From Caenorhabditis remanei (taxonomy: Eukaryota; Nematoda; Chromadorea; Rhabditida; Rhabditidae), in contig NC_071329.1 in the NCBI RefSeq assembly GCF_010183535.1, positions 18,428,879 through 18,492,878 on the forward strand: a stretch of 64,000 bases of DNA. Direction: 5' to 3'. This document shows, in pieces, positions 54,192 to 64,000 of the stretch; position 1 is the stretch's first letter; the number at the start of each line of letters is the position of its first letter. Position numbers and translations under genes: made by a program. The notes below the pieces were generated by a model, which did not search any database, was not told where the DNA came from, and saw only the letters and a program-made list of their open reading frames with translations.

Positions 54192-57169
54192 ATGGGCACT
54201 ACAACACTCATCATATGTCTCTTCCTTGCAAATTCTATAACTGCAGGTATTCTTATTTATTTATTTTAATTCGATATGAAGGGCAAGGAGCCACTGATAC
54301 AACCGAAGAGGATTCAAAAAGATAAATAAATATTTGATGGGCCGATTCTGGAGGACGCAAAATTAGGTGGTAAAAAACTATTTTTCCCTTTGGAAGTAGT
54401 AAAAAAGAGAAAAATAGTTTTGCCCTTTTTTTGCTACCTCGTGAATAGGCCAAAAACGAGAGAGGGAGGGGGGAGACAAGTAGAAACATTAATAGTTGAG
54501 GGGAGAAAGAGTTAGATACTTAGACAAATCAACATGTTTCAAGTTAGTTTTAAACGAACGGGAGGAGGATTTAACCGGGAAAGAAGAAACGGGTAGAGAA
54601 TTCCAACAGTTTAAAGTACGGTTGGTCAAGAACTGGGAGCTGGATTTGTGACTATTTTTAATATTACAACGCAAATAAAATGGGTGTCTTCTTAGAGATT
54701 TAACAGATGGAATAAATGTAAATAAGGCATTTGCACAATAGATCTCTCTGCTGATAATTGATTTATATATGAATACCAAATCGAAAACTAATCTTCTGAG
54801 CTCCAGAGAGTCCAGTCCACATATATCCAGAGCGTTGAAATAGGATGTATATTCTATTCCAAACTTTTTGAAAATTCGATGAACAAATGACTTCTGAATA
54901 GATTCAATCTTCCGAATGTGAAGTTTGAGATAGGGCGAGAAAATAGTACATCCATACTCCAAGATAGGTCGAATATATATAATATAACATCTAATAAACA
55001 CTTCCATAGTCGAATTCTTCAGAATATTGAAAAGCATATTCACTCTGAATTGAGATCTCCTTAAAATAATATTGACATGATGTGTAAATGACAGGTCGTC
55101 CGAAAAGAATATTCCTAGATCTCGAATATGCCTGACAAAAGGGAGTTTCAAACCTGAGATATGGAAATCCGGGGAAGTTTTGCTTTTGAGGTTGCGTGTC
55201 GAGAGTCTGAATTCTTTTAGTTATTGGATAGAAAATGGTTCTTAAAATAATCGAAATAATGGTAAAATACGTGTCGATTTACGCCCGTAAATCAAGTTGA
55301 GATTTGCGCCAAAGGCGCGCCCGAGACAACCCAAAAAATTGTCAAGTTTTTATTTTAAAATCGCCCAAAAAAGGGCACCTAAAGCACCCCGACCAGGGTG
55401 CTCCACCGATACTTCAAAACCGATTTAAATCGGTTATTGGTAAGAACATCGGTTGAAATATTCGTCGGTTTTTAGAAAAATAAATCGATTTTTCTCCGGG
55501 GAAAAATCGGAAGAAATCGATTTTCTTCGATTTTGTTTTGAAAAAAAACCGTTCGATTTCGGTTTTCATCGGTTTAGAAACCGATTATTCTTCGATTTTT
55601 ACCGATTTTAACCGATTTTCATCGGTTTTTTCTTGAAGTTCAAGTTCTACAGTAGTTTGTCACGTTTCTATCATATTTTGCACTGTTCTCAATTTAGATT
55701 TTATGTTAAAATTAATGATTTCTCTTTTTTGTTCAAATTTTCTATAAAAATAGAAAAAACGTGTGACGTTATTGAAACGTGACAAACTACTGTAGAACTT
55801 GAACTTTAAGAAAAAACCGATGAAAATCGGTAAAAATCGGTAAAAATCGAAGAATAATCGGTTTTTTAACCGGTTTCTAAACCGATGAAAACCGAAACCG
55901 AACGGTTTTTTTTTCAAAACACAATCGAAGAAAATCGATTTCTTCCGATTTTTGTTCGGTTTTAAATCGGTTTTTGTTTTTGAAAAACCGGTTGAAATTA
56001 ACCGATTGAAGAAACGATTTTCACCGGTTGAAAAAAACCGGTTTTTCTTCGATTTTACCGCCGGTGGAGCACCCTGACCCCGACTCTTAAAAAACTTAAA
56101 AAATGCAAAAATTCCGCAAAAAATGGCCCTGAAACTCAAGAAAAGTAGGAAACGGGACAAATGCGCGCCACAATTTCGATAAAAACTACAAAAAAGTTGC
56201 TCAAAAACTTTATGAAGCGCGCCGAAGGAAGCCCAGCCTTATAAAATTTCTAAAAAAAACGCGTCAGGAAAACGCGCCAACGTCACCCCAGCCAATTTCG
56301 CACTCTTACAGAAAACGCGCCTCAGTTGCGCCAGCTGCTTCAAAGAAACCCCAAAATCTTGCAAACGTCACTTCTTCAAAGGGGGCGTATCTCAAAAGTG
56401 GGCGGAGCTATTGAAAAGTTGTCAACTTGTAAAATGAAGAGCTAGACATGATCTACCTAACCATGACTAATTTTAAATTCTACAGTAACCCAAAAAGCCA
56501 TGACGGGATCTCAAAGTTTGTTAACCGATCTCAACCGATCTCAACCGATCTCAATTTACTGTTTTTGCAGGTATCACTACCAGACCCACTAATGCAACTT
56601 CTGAATCTATGGCTCCTCCTCCCATCGATATGGACACCGAACTGGAAAAGATCTCAAAGGGATGTATTACGTTCTCAGACTACAAACTACTAGCCACCAA
56701 AGATGTCACCTGGTGGATCGCCTTAATGATAGGAAGAGAATTAGTCAAGGAGAGTGCCTCGACCATCGGGCTCATGGAGCTCCGAGGGGCTCTTCACTTC
56801 GGCCCGATAGCTCCATGGACCCATTTGACCTATACGGAGCCGAGTGAGCAAGAACTCGCTTCGGCCACTCTGGAGGAGTATTATGAGCTAAAAGAGCCAA
56901 AGTCACTGGATAGAAGTCTCGATAGTTGGTGGTTGCTGGAGAAGGATATTCCACGTGGTGTCGCTTTTATGGATGGGCGGTTCCCCGTGATTCGAATGAT
57001 TTTTAAGGGGAAATTCGAGAAAATGATGAGAAAAGGGGGAAAGATGGTCATGGACAGGAAGATGGTCGACAGAATGATTGAAGAGTACTTGGCGATGGAT
57101 AAGAAAATAAGAGATGCAATTGAGAAGGCAAAGTACAGCTACGAATGTCAAATCCAAAGTTATCCCTGA
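54192..57169 (+). CDS. Secreted-family protein, copy F (intron carries two transposons)
   Basis: Exons 54192-54246 and 56571-57169 give 217 residues. The signal peptide is MGTTTLIICLFLANSITA. The mature part has MDTELEKISKGC, ELRGALHFGP, MRKGGKMVMDRKMVDRM and ends YECQIQSYP. The 2324-bp intron holds a reversed LINE fragment (54255-55210) and a hAT-type miniature element (55394-56076). Unlike copies C and D, the TTCTCAG acceptor just upstream of the ATG is replaced by TTATTGTG, so the normal 5' end processing may be lost. The splice sites of the intron itself remain intact. AATAAA follows at about 57200. Confidence 0.83.
54255..55210 (-). mobile_element. 5'-truncated LINE fragment in copy-F intron
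   Basis: The minus-strand frame from about 55205 to a stop at 54489 encodes the C-terminal part of a CR1/Jockey-like reverse transcriptase: LSTRNLKSKT, RDLGIFFSDDLSF, YIRPILEYGCTIFSP and a tail ending LSPLNY. The catalytic FADD box is not included. The 3' end is an AAATAAATAAATAA tail and ATTCTT repeats at both borders (54249-54254, 55211-55216). The intron of copy D shows the unoccupied site. It differs in sequence from the LINE at 45570. Confidence 0.88.
55394..56076. mobile_element. Palindromic hAT-type miniature element
   Basis: Termini CAGGGTGCTCCACCG and complement, with the 8-bp duplication ACCCCGAC on each side (55386-55393, 56077-56084). The arms are built of ACCGATTTTCATCGG-like modules and meet at a centre containing GTTCAAGTTCTACAGTAG and its complement. 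The open frame across 56160-55660 is a by-product of this sequence. No transposase. Confidence 0.9.
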
Positions 57170-57224
57170 TTCATAATTGAAAATAATATATTTCTATCAA
57201 TAAATCTTTTTTTCGGATCCTGGA

Positions 57225-58015
57225 TTGAGTTACTGTAGTTTTATGATCCGGACTATAGGATCAACGTCGCTAGGATCCGGCATGACGTGATCCAACAGAT
57301 CTTGGATCCTGGATCGGGTTACTGTACTTGATCCAACAGATCTTGGATCCTGGATCGGGTTACTGTACTTGATCCTACGAATCTTGGATCCTGGATCGGG
57401 TTACTGTACTTGATCCAACGAATGTTGGATCCTAGATCGGGTTACTGTACTTGATCCTACGGATCTTGGACCCTGGATCAGAGTTACTGTACTTGACCCA
57501 ACAGATCTTGGATCCTGGATCGGGTTACTGTACTTGATCCCACGGATCTTGGGTCCTGGATCGGGTTACTGTACCTGATCCTAGGGATCTTGGATCCTGG
57601 ATCAGAGTTACTGTACTTGATCCTGGGGATCTGCGATCCAGGACGGGATTACTGTACTTGATCCTAGGGATCTTGGATCCTGGATCGGGTAACTGTACTT
57701 GATCCTAGGGATCTTGGATCGGGTTACTGTACTTGATCCTATGGATCTTGGATCCTGGATCGGGTTACTGTACTTGATCCTACGAAACTTGGATCCTGGA
57801 TCGGGTTACTGTACTTGATCCTACGAAACTTGGATCCTGCATAGGGTTACTGTACTTGATCCTACGGATCCTGCATAGGGTTACTGTACTTGATCCTACG
57901 GATCCTGGATCGGGGTTACTGTACTTGATCCTACGGATCTTGGTGCCTAGATCGGAGAGATCTTATCCTACGGATCTTGGATCCAGGATCGGGTTACTGT
58001 ACCTTATCCTAACAA
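57225..58015 (+). repeat. 41-bp minisatellite, about 19 units
   Basis: The unit is built of GATCTTGGATCCTGGATC then GGGTTACTGTACTTGATCCT, repeating every 41 bp (for example 57315, 57356). Some units are shorter or altered around 57630-57720 and 57850-57960. It lies between the convergent 3' ends of copy F and the ASCC1 orthologue. Confidence 0.92.
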
Positions 58016-58100
58016 CCTGCACATCAAACTACAGAGATGCTTCATCATTTTTCACCAAAATTCAAAATTTAATTATAACAATTAAATCTCAATTAATTAA

Positions 58101-61100
58101 TTATGCCAATTGAATCGTCGCCAGTTTATCGTAGAATTTCCCGTCGGAAGAAGTTGTCGAGGAGTTGAGTGGACACAGACACATCTGAAACGACGAGATA
58201 GTAGAATTTCCTGGTGGCCTAGTTTCCCAACCGGTGGCCTAGAAAATGCGAAAACTCGGCCACGTCAATTTTTTCGGTTTTTAACGGATTTTTGTCAAAA
58301 TTTCACCGATTTTCTTCAAATTTTCTGAATTTTTCAACTGGTGGCCTAGTTTTCCAACCGCTGGCCTAGAAAATCCGAAGACTCGGCCATCAATTTTTTT
58401 TCGGTTTTTTTTAGAAAATTTGCTAAATTTTACCCATTTTCAACCTTTTTTTGATTTTCCTGGTGGCCTAGAAAACTATAAAAAAACTCGGCCACCCCAA
58501 TTTTTTTTGTTTTTGTCGGATTTTTGCAAATTCAGCAATTTTTAACCAATTTTCAAAAAAAAATTCATGGTGACCTAACTTTTTCAAGTCGTGGCCTAGA
58601 AAACCAAAAAACTCGGCCATCATTTTTTTTCATTTTTAACTTTTTTTTTGATTTTCAACTGGTGGCCTAGAAATCGCAAAAACTCGGCCACGTCATTTTT
58701 TTCGGTTCTTAACGGATTTTTTCGAAATCTGGCTCATTTTCAATCGATTTTCTTCAAATTTTCTGAATTTTTCAACTGCCGGCCTAGTTTTCCAGGCGGT
58801 GGCCTAGAAAACGAAAAAACTCAGCCATTAAATTTTTTCGGTTTTTTTTTCCAAAATTTCCAAAATTTTACCCATTTTTTCCGTTTTTAACCAATTTTTT
58901 TTGATTTTCAATTGGTGGCCTAGTTTTCCAACCGGTGGCCTTGAAAACGCAAAAACTCGGCCACGTCAATTTTTTCGGTTTTTAACGGATTTTTGTCAAA
59001 ATTTCACCGATTTTCTTCAAATTTTCTGAATTTTTCAACTGGTGGCCGAGTTTCCCAACCGGTGGCCTAGTTAATTACCTCGTTAATCTGAATGGTTCCA
59101 AAGTGCATTTCCTTCAAATCCTCCAACATTTTCTTCGCATTAAACGAATTTTTTGAATTCTTTTTGTCTTGTTGTGAGACATATCTCGAATTCATAAGTG
59201 TCATGTGAAGTTTGACGTCTTCTGAATCCGTGACGACGTCTTCTGAATTTCCAGAATTTCCACCGAGAAGTTCAACGAGTCGTCTGGAGACGAAATTCGC
59301 GATTTTTTGCACTTTTTCTCCTTTTATTTTCGCGTAGATCACAGAAACTTGCGACGGATCGTCGTTCATCATATCGATTCCTTGGATGTCTGCGATGAGG
59401 GGGGCGGAGTCGAGAAGGGGTCTGGAAATCAGAAATTTCTAGAAGACGTGGGGGATTCTGAATCTGAATTCAGATGTTTTACCCAAAAAATAGCGATTTT
59501 CAGACTTAAAATCATACTTGTCATTTGGGTGGCCCGGCCCGCGGGCCGGGCCGAGGAAAAATTTTGCCGGCCCGGCCCGGCCCGGTCGGCCCGGGTGGAA
59601 AATTTTTTTTAATTTTTGCACCCCAAAAATAATTTTCAAGTGCTTTTTTATCACTAAATTCACTGTAGAAAAAATAATAAAAATCGTCAATTCAGTCGAA
59701 TTTTTGCAGAAAATGCCCCAAACACCACTTTTTCTAAAATTACTGCTGAAAAAAACATGTTTTTTGAAAAAAGTCGCTTCACCCGGGCCGACCGGGCCGA
59801 CCCGGGCCGGGCCGGTGAAAATTTGGAAATCGGCCCGGCCCGGCCCGGCCCGGCCCGTGACAAGTATGCTTAAAATTGATGTACATCGATCAATCTTCAT
59901 TATTTTCAAAATCTGAAACCGAATTCAGAATCCTCACGTCTTCAGCTTTCCATTCATATCAAATTCCAAGACATCCGGAAATCCGGACACACAGACAGAC
60001 ACTCTTAAGTTCTCTCGCCTAAATAGTGTCTATCTGTGTGTCCAGAATGTCCGGATGTCTTGGAATTTGATATAAACGGAAAGCTGAAGACGTGAGGATT
60101 CTGAATTCGGCTTCAGATTTTGAAAAATGTAAAAATTGATCGATTCACATCGATTTTAAGTCTGAAAATAGTGATTTTTAGGTAAAAATCGGATTTTTTG
60201 AATTTGACGTCTTCTAAGCTACCAGAATCCCCAGAATTCTACCATTCAGAGTCTCCGGATTCTGGAAAAATTGAAATTCAGAATTTCGGGAACTCAACGT
60301 CTTCTGAATCTACAGAATCCGAAACGCGAATATCTAATCGATTCACAGCAATTTTCACCCAAAAATAGCGATTTTCAGACTTAAAATCGCTGAAAATCGA
60401 TGACTTCTCACATTTCTCAAAATCCGATAACGGATTCAGAATCCTCACGTCTTCAGCTTCCCAATCATATCAAATTCCAGGACATCCGGACATTCGGGAC
60501 ACACAGACAGACACTCCCTAAGCTCTCTTGCCTAAATAGTGTCTGTCTGTGTGTCCAAAATGTCAGGATGTCCTGGAATTCGATATGATTGGAAAGCTGA
60601 AGACGTGAGGATTCTGAATCCGCTTTAGGATTTTGAAAAATGTGAAAATTGGCCGATTTACAGCGATTTTAAGTCTGAAAATAGCAATTTTCAAACTTAA
60701 AATTGCTGTAAATCGGTCAATTTCCACTATTTTCAAAATCTGAAACCGGATTCAGAATCCTGAGGACGTAAGGATTCAGAATCCGGATTCAGATTTAAAA
60801 ATCCAAAATTCGCATACTTAATCTCGTCGTGAATCACTCTGAATGCCTCCTCCATCTTCTTCATATCCGATTCATCGAACAGTCGGACGACTGAAATTGT
60901 CAAATGGAGGCGAGACGTCTTGGTGAATAGTTGCGGGTTACGAGTGGACTCCTGGAATTCAAAATTTTAAAAATCTTCAAACGGATTCAGAATCCTCACG
61001 TCTTCAGCTTTCCAATCATATCAAATTCAGGACATCCGGACGTTGTGGACACACAGACAGACACTATTTAGGCAAGAGAGCTTTGGAGTGTCTGTCTGTG

Positions 61101-64000
61101 TGTCCAGAATGTCTGGATGTCCTCGAATTTGATATCATTGGAAAGCTGAAGACGTGAGGATTCTAAAGCCATTTTCAGATTTTGAAAAATATGGGAATTG
61201 ATTGATTTACAGCGGTTTTAAGTCTGAAAATCGCTATTTTTGAGTGAAAGTCGTTATAAATCGAACAATTTTCACGTTTTTCAAAATCTGATACCGCGTT
61301 TTGGATTCTGTAGATTCAGAAGACGCTGAATTCCCGCAATTCTGAATTTTGAGAATCCTGAGACTCGGAATGATAGAATTCTGGAGATTCTGGTTATTCA
61401 GAAGACGTCAAATTCAAAAAATCCGATTTTAAGTCTGAAAATCACTAGTTTTGGGTGAAAATCGCTGTAAATCGGTCAATTTTTACATTTTTCAAAATCT
61501 GAAAACGGATTCTGAATCCTCTCGTCTTCAGCTTCCCATTCGTGTAAACTTCCAGGATATCCGGACATTCGGGACACACAGACAGACATCATTTAGGCAA
61601 GAGAGCTTAGGGAGTGTCTGTCTGTGTGTCCAGACTGTCGGGATGTCTTGGAATTTAATATGAATGGGAAGCGGAAGACGTGAGGATTCTGAAGCCGTTT
61701 TCAGAACTTTGAATTTCGTCAAAATAATTTTATAGTCGTGAATTTCAATTTTTTGAATTTGGCGTCTTCTGAACTATCAGAATCTCCGGAATTCTACCAT
61801 TCTGAGTCTCCAGATTCTAGAAATTCTCAAAAATCGGAATTCTGAATCTTGCTTACATGAAACTCGTTACTATCCATCACCAACTTCTTGAACACTTCGA
61901 AATTCTCCTGAATCTCAGGGTGATCGCAGGGGAAGGCGACGAAGTGGGTGGGGCGGGACTGGAATTAATTATTTGATTAATTAATTACTAATTAATTAAT
62001 TACAGATTTCCTCGCGTCATCCACAAAAATCTCGATGCGATCGAGACAGCGTTGAACACATTCCAGACTGATGATCGACGTGATTTCTGAAATTTTTTCT
62101 GAAATTCAAGAAAAAGGAAATTTCTTGGATTTTGGACAATTCAAATTCGATTTTCAACAATTTTAAGCAAAATTTAGCGCTTTTTTCGATATTTTTAGTG
62201 TTTTGAGTAAATTTTCAGCCAAACTAGACCTAATTTATGCATTTTCATGTAACATGGTGAATTTCAGATGTTTTTTGGCGATTTTCAGCGATTTTCAGAT
62301 AGTTTCCGGCGTTTTTCAGTAATTTTCAGCCATATTTTCAGCCATTTTCAGCCATACACTTACCACACGGTTTATCCTTCTGCTCCCTTCGCGGCGTCTT
62401 CACTCGACACTGCGTATCATTTTCCAATGAATTCAGTGCGCGTCGATTCATTCCAATCAATTTTCCTATGAAGCATGCAGGGACTTGGATTCTGAAGAGT
62501 AATTAATCTAATTAGGCTAATTAGGCTCCGCCCACTAGCTAAGCCACGCCCATTTTTGCGAGATATGGTGCATCGGTGGTGGGGTTTTAGCTTCAAAACG
62601 TCAAAAATTTTTTTTTTTAATTCTAAAATTAGGCTCCGCCCACTTTCAGTGAATTCTGGCAATTTTTCAAGTTTTTTGGCCTAAAAAACGGATTTGTAGC
62701 GCACATTTTCAAGCTGAAAACGCAAAAATTTCAAAAATTCCGTTTTCAGGCCACGCCCACTAACCATATGGTGCATCGGCGGAGTTTTAGTCGTATTTTG
62801 GTGGTTTTTTGGCAATTTTTGTGGTTTCTCCGCATAAAAAGGCGTTTCGAGCACATTTTCAGACTGAAAACGCGAAAATTTCAAAAATCACGATTTTAAG
62901 CCACGCCCACTAACCACATGGTGCATCGGCGGCGTTTTAGCCGCATTTCAGTGATTTTTGGCAATTTTTCAATTTTTTCGGTCTGAAAAACGGGTTTTTG
63001 AGCACATTTTCAGGCTGAAAACGGCAAAAATTTGAGAAATTCCGTTTTTAGGCCACGCCCACTAACCACATGGTGCATCGGCAGGGTTTTAGCCGTATTT
63101 TGAGGATCTTTGGCAGTTTTTGAAGGTTCTTCGCATAAAAAGGCGTTTCGAGCACATTTTCAGACTGAAAACGCGGAAATTTCAGAAATACCGATTTTAG
63201 GCCACGCCCACTGACCAAATGGTGCACGGCGGGATTTTCGCGGAATTTTACGGATTTTAATGGTTTTTACGTAAAAAAAAAACGGTTTTAAAGCAAAATT
63301 CTATGCTGAAACCGACAAAAATCGTATTTTCAGCCTAAAAACTCCAAAATTACATTTTCAGGCCACGCCCACTGGTCATATGGTGCATCGACCAGTTTTA
63401 ATGAGATTTTAGTGGTTTTTAATGATTTTTACGTAGAAAAAACGATTTTAAAGCAAATTTTCGTGCTGAAAATGTGATTTTTCACCAAAAATCGCATTTT
63501 TTAGCTAAAAACTCATAAAAATTCCAAAAAACCCACGTCGCCATCCATTTCTTGCCTCCAACTACAGTAATCCTCTCGTCTTCTGTCGGTTGTGGATCCA
63601 TGGATACTGTAGTTTCAGATTTTGCCGTCGCTTTGCCGATTTTCTGTTTTAGAGCGGGGAGACCGGCTGAAAAAAAAATTTTGAAATTTTTTTTCACTTG
63701 TCCACGAGGAGTACACGACGGAATTTGGGATTTTCGGGATTTTTAGAGGTTTTCAATAAAAATAAACGTGATTTTCAGATTCAGCGTAGTTGAAAATGTA
63801 TATATATGACTTTTTTAGAGAAAACATGTTTTCGAAAAAAAAATTTTTTGTCTGAAAATTTTCAGATTTTCAGACTAACGTGGCGGCGCGATGCATCCAA
63901 TCGACGGTTCGTCCTCATAGACATCTGGAGTGTCTTCGAATTGATCTACAGTAATCTCCGTCGCGGAGGCTCCGCCCACTTTCTGATACGCAGTCTTACG
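58101..64000 (-). CDS. ascc-1: ASCC1 orthologue (5' end outside window), eight exons visible
   Basis: Exons on the minus strand are 64000-63880 (partial), 63666-63537, 62491-62364, 62086-62004, 61958-61857, 60951-60818, 59421-59079 and 58184-58101. All junctions are GT..AG and in phase, giving 374 visible residues plus TAA. Domains in order: an acidic N-terminal region; a KH domain (VPACFIGKLIGMNRRAL; the G-loop is one residue longer than the usual GxxG); then the AKAP7/2H-phosphoesterase-like domain with SRPTHFVAFP, the HxT motifs LHLTI and LHMTLMN, IDMMNDDP and MHFGTIQINE. This order is that of ASCC1, a subunit of the activating signal cointegrator complex (ASCC3 helicase partner) linked in animals to alkylation-damage repair. 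Introns carry the 151-bp satellite, palindromic repeats, a GGCCC element and a GGTGGCCTAG array. The symbol is by homology only. Confidence 0.92.
58195..59075. repeat. GGTGGCCTAG tandem array in last ASCC1 intron
   Basis: Irregular repeats of TTTTCAACTGGTGGCCTAG and AAAACTCGGCCA separated by ATTTTTTCGGTTTTTAACGG-type spacers. Two longer segments (starting about 58250 and 58950) are nearly identical over 100 bp. It fills almost the whole intron between 59079 and 58184. Confidence 0.85.
59513..59868. mobile_element. hAT-like element with GGCCC-run arms
   Basis: Termini CATACTTGTCA and its complement; 8-bp duplication CTTAAAAT at 59505-59512 and 59869-59876. The subterminal regions are tandem GGCCC/GGGCC runs that form a strong inverted repeat. 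The 200-bp centre is AT-rich. A related piece lies at about 41280-41342. The frames across it are composition artefacts. It sits in the ASCC1 intron between exons 60818 and 59421. Confidence 0.85.
60409..60650. repeat. Palindromic ACAGACAGACA element (representative copy)
   Basis: Arms read GATTCAGAATCCTCACGTC ... TCAAATTCCAGGACATCCGG ... GGGACACACAGACAGACACT, centre CCTAAGCTCTCTTGCCTAAA, then the mirror image. Similar units lie at about 41370-41600, 43912-44139, 44400-44660, 45190-45440, 47810-48050, 48300-48560, 51170-51395, 59930-60120, 60975-61170 and 61490-61710. Older relatives without the central box occur through 8-27 kb. Non-coding. Confidence 0.8.
62550..63400 (-). repeat. 151-bp satellite in ASCC1 intron
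   Basis: ATGGTGCATCGGCGG-type anchors at about 62565, 62767, 62918, 63070, 63219 and 63380 (mostly 149-152 bp apart) with GGCCACGCCCACTAACCA and AGCACATTTTCAGACTGAAAA. It is the reverse complement of the array at 38150-39150, with units diverged but clearly the same. Confidence 0.88.

Noticed and set aside
55660..56160. 166-residue minus-strand frame
   Set aside because: Lies across the palindromic hAT-type element; its Phe/Arg/Lys-rich repeats come from the ACCGATTTT modules.
36079..57169. Toxin-antidote interpretation of the secreted cluster
   Set aside because: Nothing in the sequence indicates toxicity or a paired antidote; signal peptides and copy number alone are not evidence.
59439..59916. 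Two long overlapping frames (156 and 132 residues) rich in Gly/Pro/Arg/Ala
   Set aside because: Products of GGCCC runs in a transposable element, open on both strands, with no domain.

Overview
The window reads as nematode nuclear DNA, almost certainly Caenorhabditis or a close relative. Coding exons are short, introns have TTTTCAG-type 3' ends and are sometimes only 44-52 bp, first exons are often preceded by a TTTYCAG acceptor of the kind used for spliced-leader trans-splicing, and the intergenic DNA is AT-rich and packed with small palindromic transposons. No bacterial, CRISPR or rRNA feature was seen. Species cannot be told from the sequence alone.

Thirteen protein-coding loci or coding remnants can be supported, most of them by assembling exons by hand with matching splice phases. 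On the minus strand, 1.3-5.4 kb holds a four-exon LRAT/NC-domain protein. 5.4-18.6 kb is a gene-poor, repeat-dominated stretch with an unusual C-tract domain and a 618-bp foldback element. 18.6-26.6 kb holds a four-pass membrane protein gene (minus strand) with what look like alternative first exons. 27.2-28.2 kb is a 160-bp satellite. 30.2-34.4 kb carries three tandem minus-strand genes for tiny membrane-anchored proteins that share one transmembrane exon and one upstream promoter-like block.

From 36.1 to 57.2 kb lies the most distinctive part: six intact two-exon copies, on both strands, of an unrecognised secreted protein family of about 205-220 residues, plus two decayed pieces. Two copies sit in a near-perfect inverted duplication of about 2.67 kb per arm, with a 5'-truncated LINE in the spacer. 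Another copy has a LINE fragment and a hAT-type miniature element in its intron, and earlier duplicates in the same window preserve the corresponding empty sites. The cluster therefore records its own history of duplication, inversion and transposition.

A 41-bp minisatellite (57.2-58.0 kb) separates this cluster from the 3' part of an ASCC1 (activating signal cointegrator complex subunit 1) orthologue on the minus strand, 58.1 kb to the window end. Its eight visible exons encode a KH domain and a 2H-phosphoesterase-type domain. Its introns hold several satellites and a hAT-like element made of GGCCC runs.

The genes do not form an obvious pathway. The two local expansions (the 36-57 kb secreted family and the 30-34 kb small membrane proteins) are the candidates for undescribed, fast-evolving systems; their functions are not evident from sequence.
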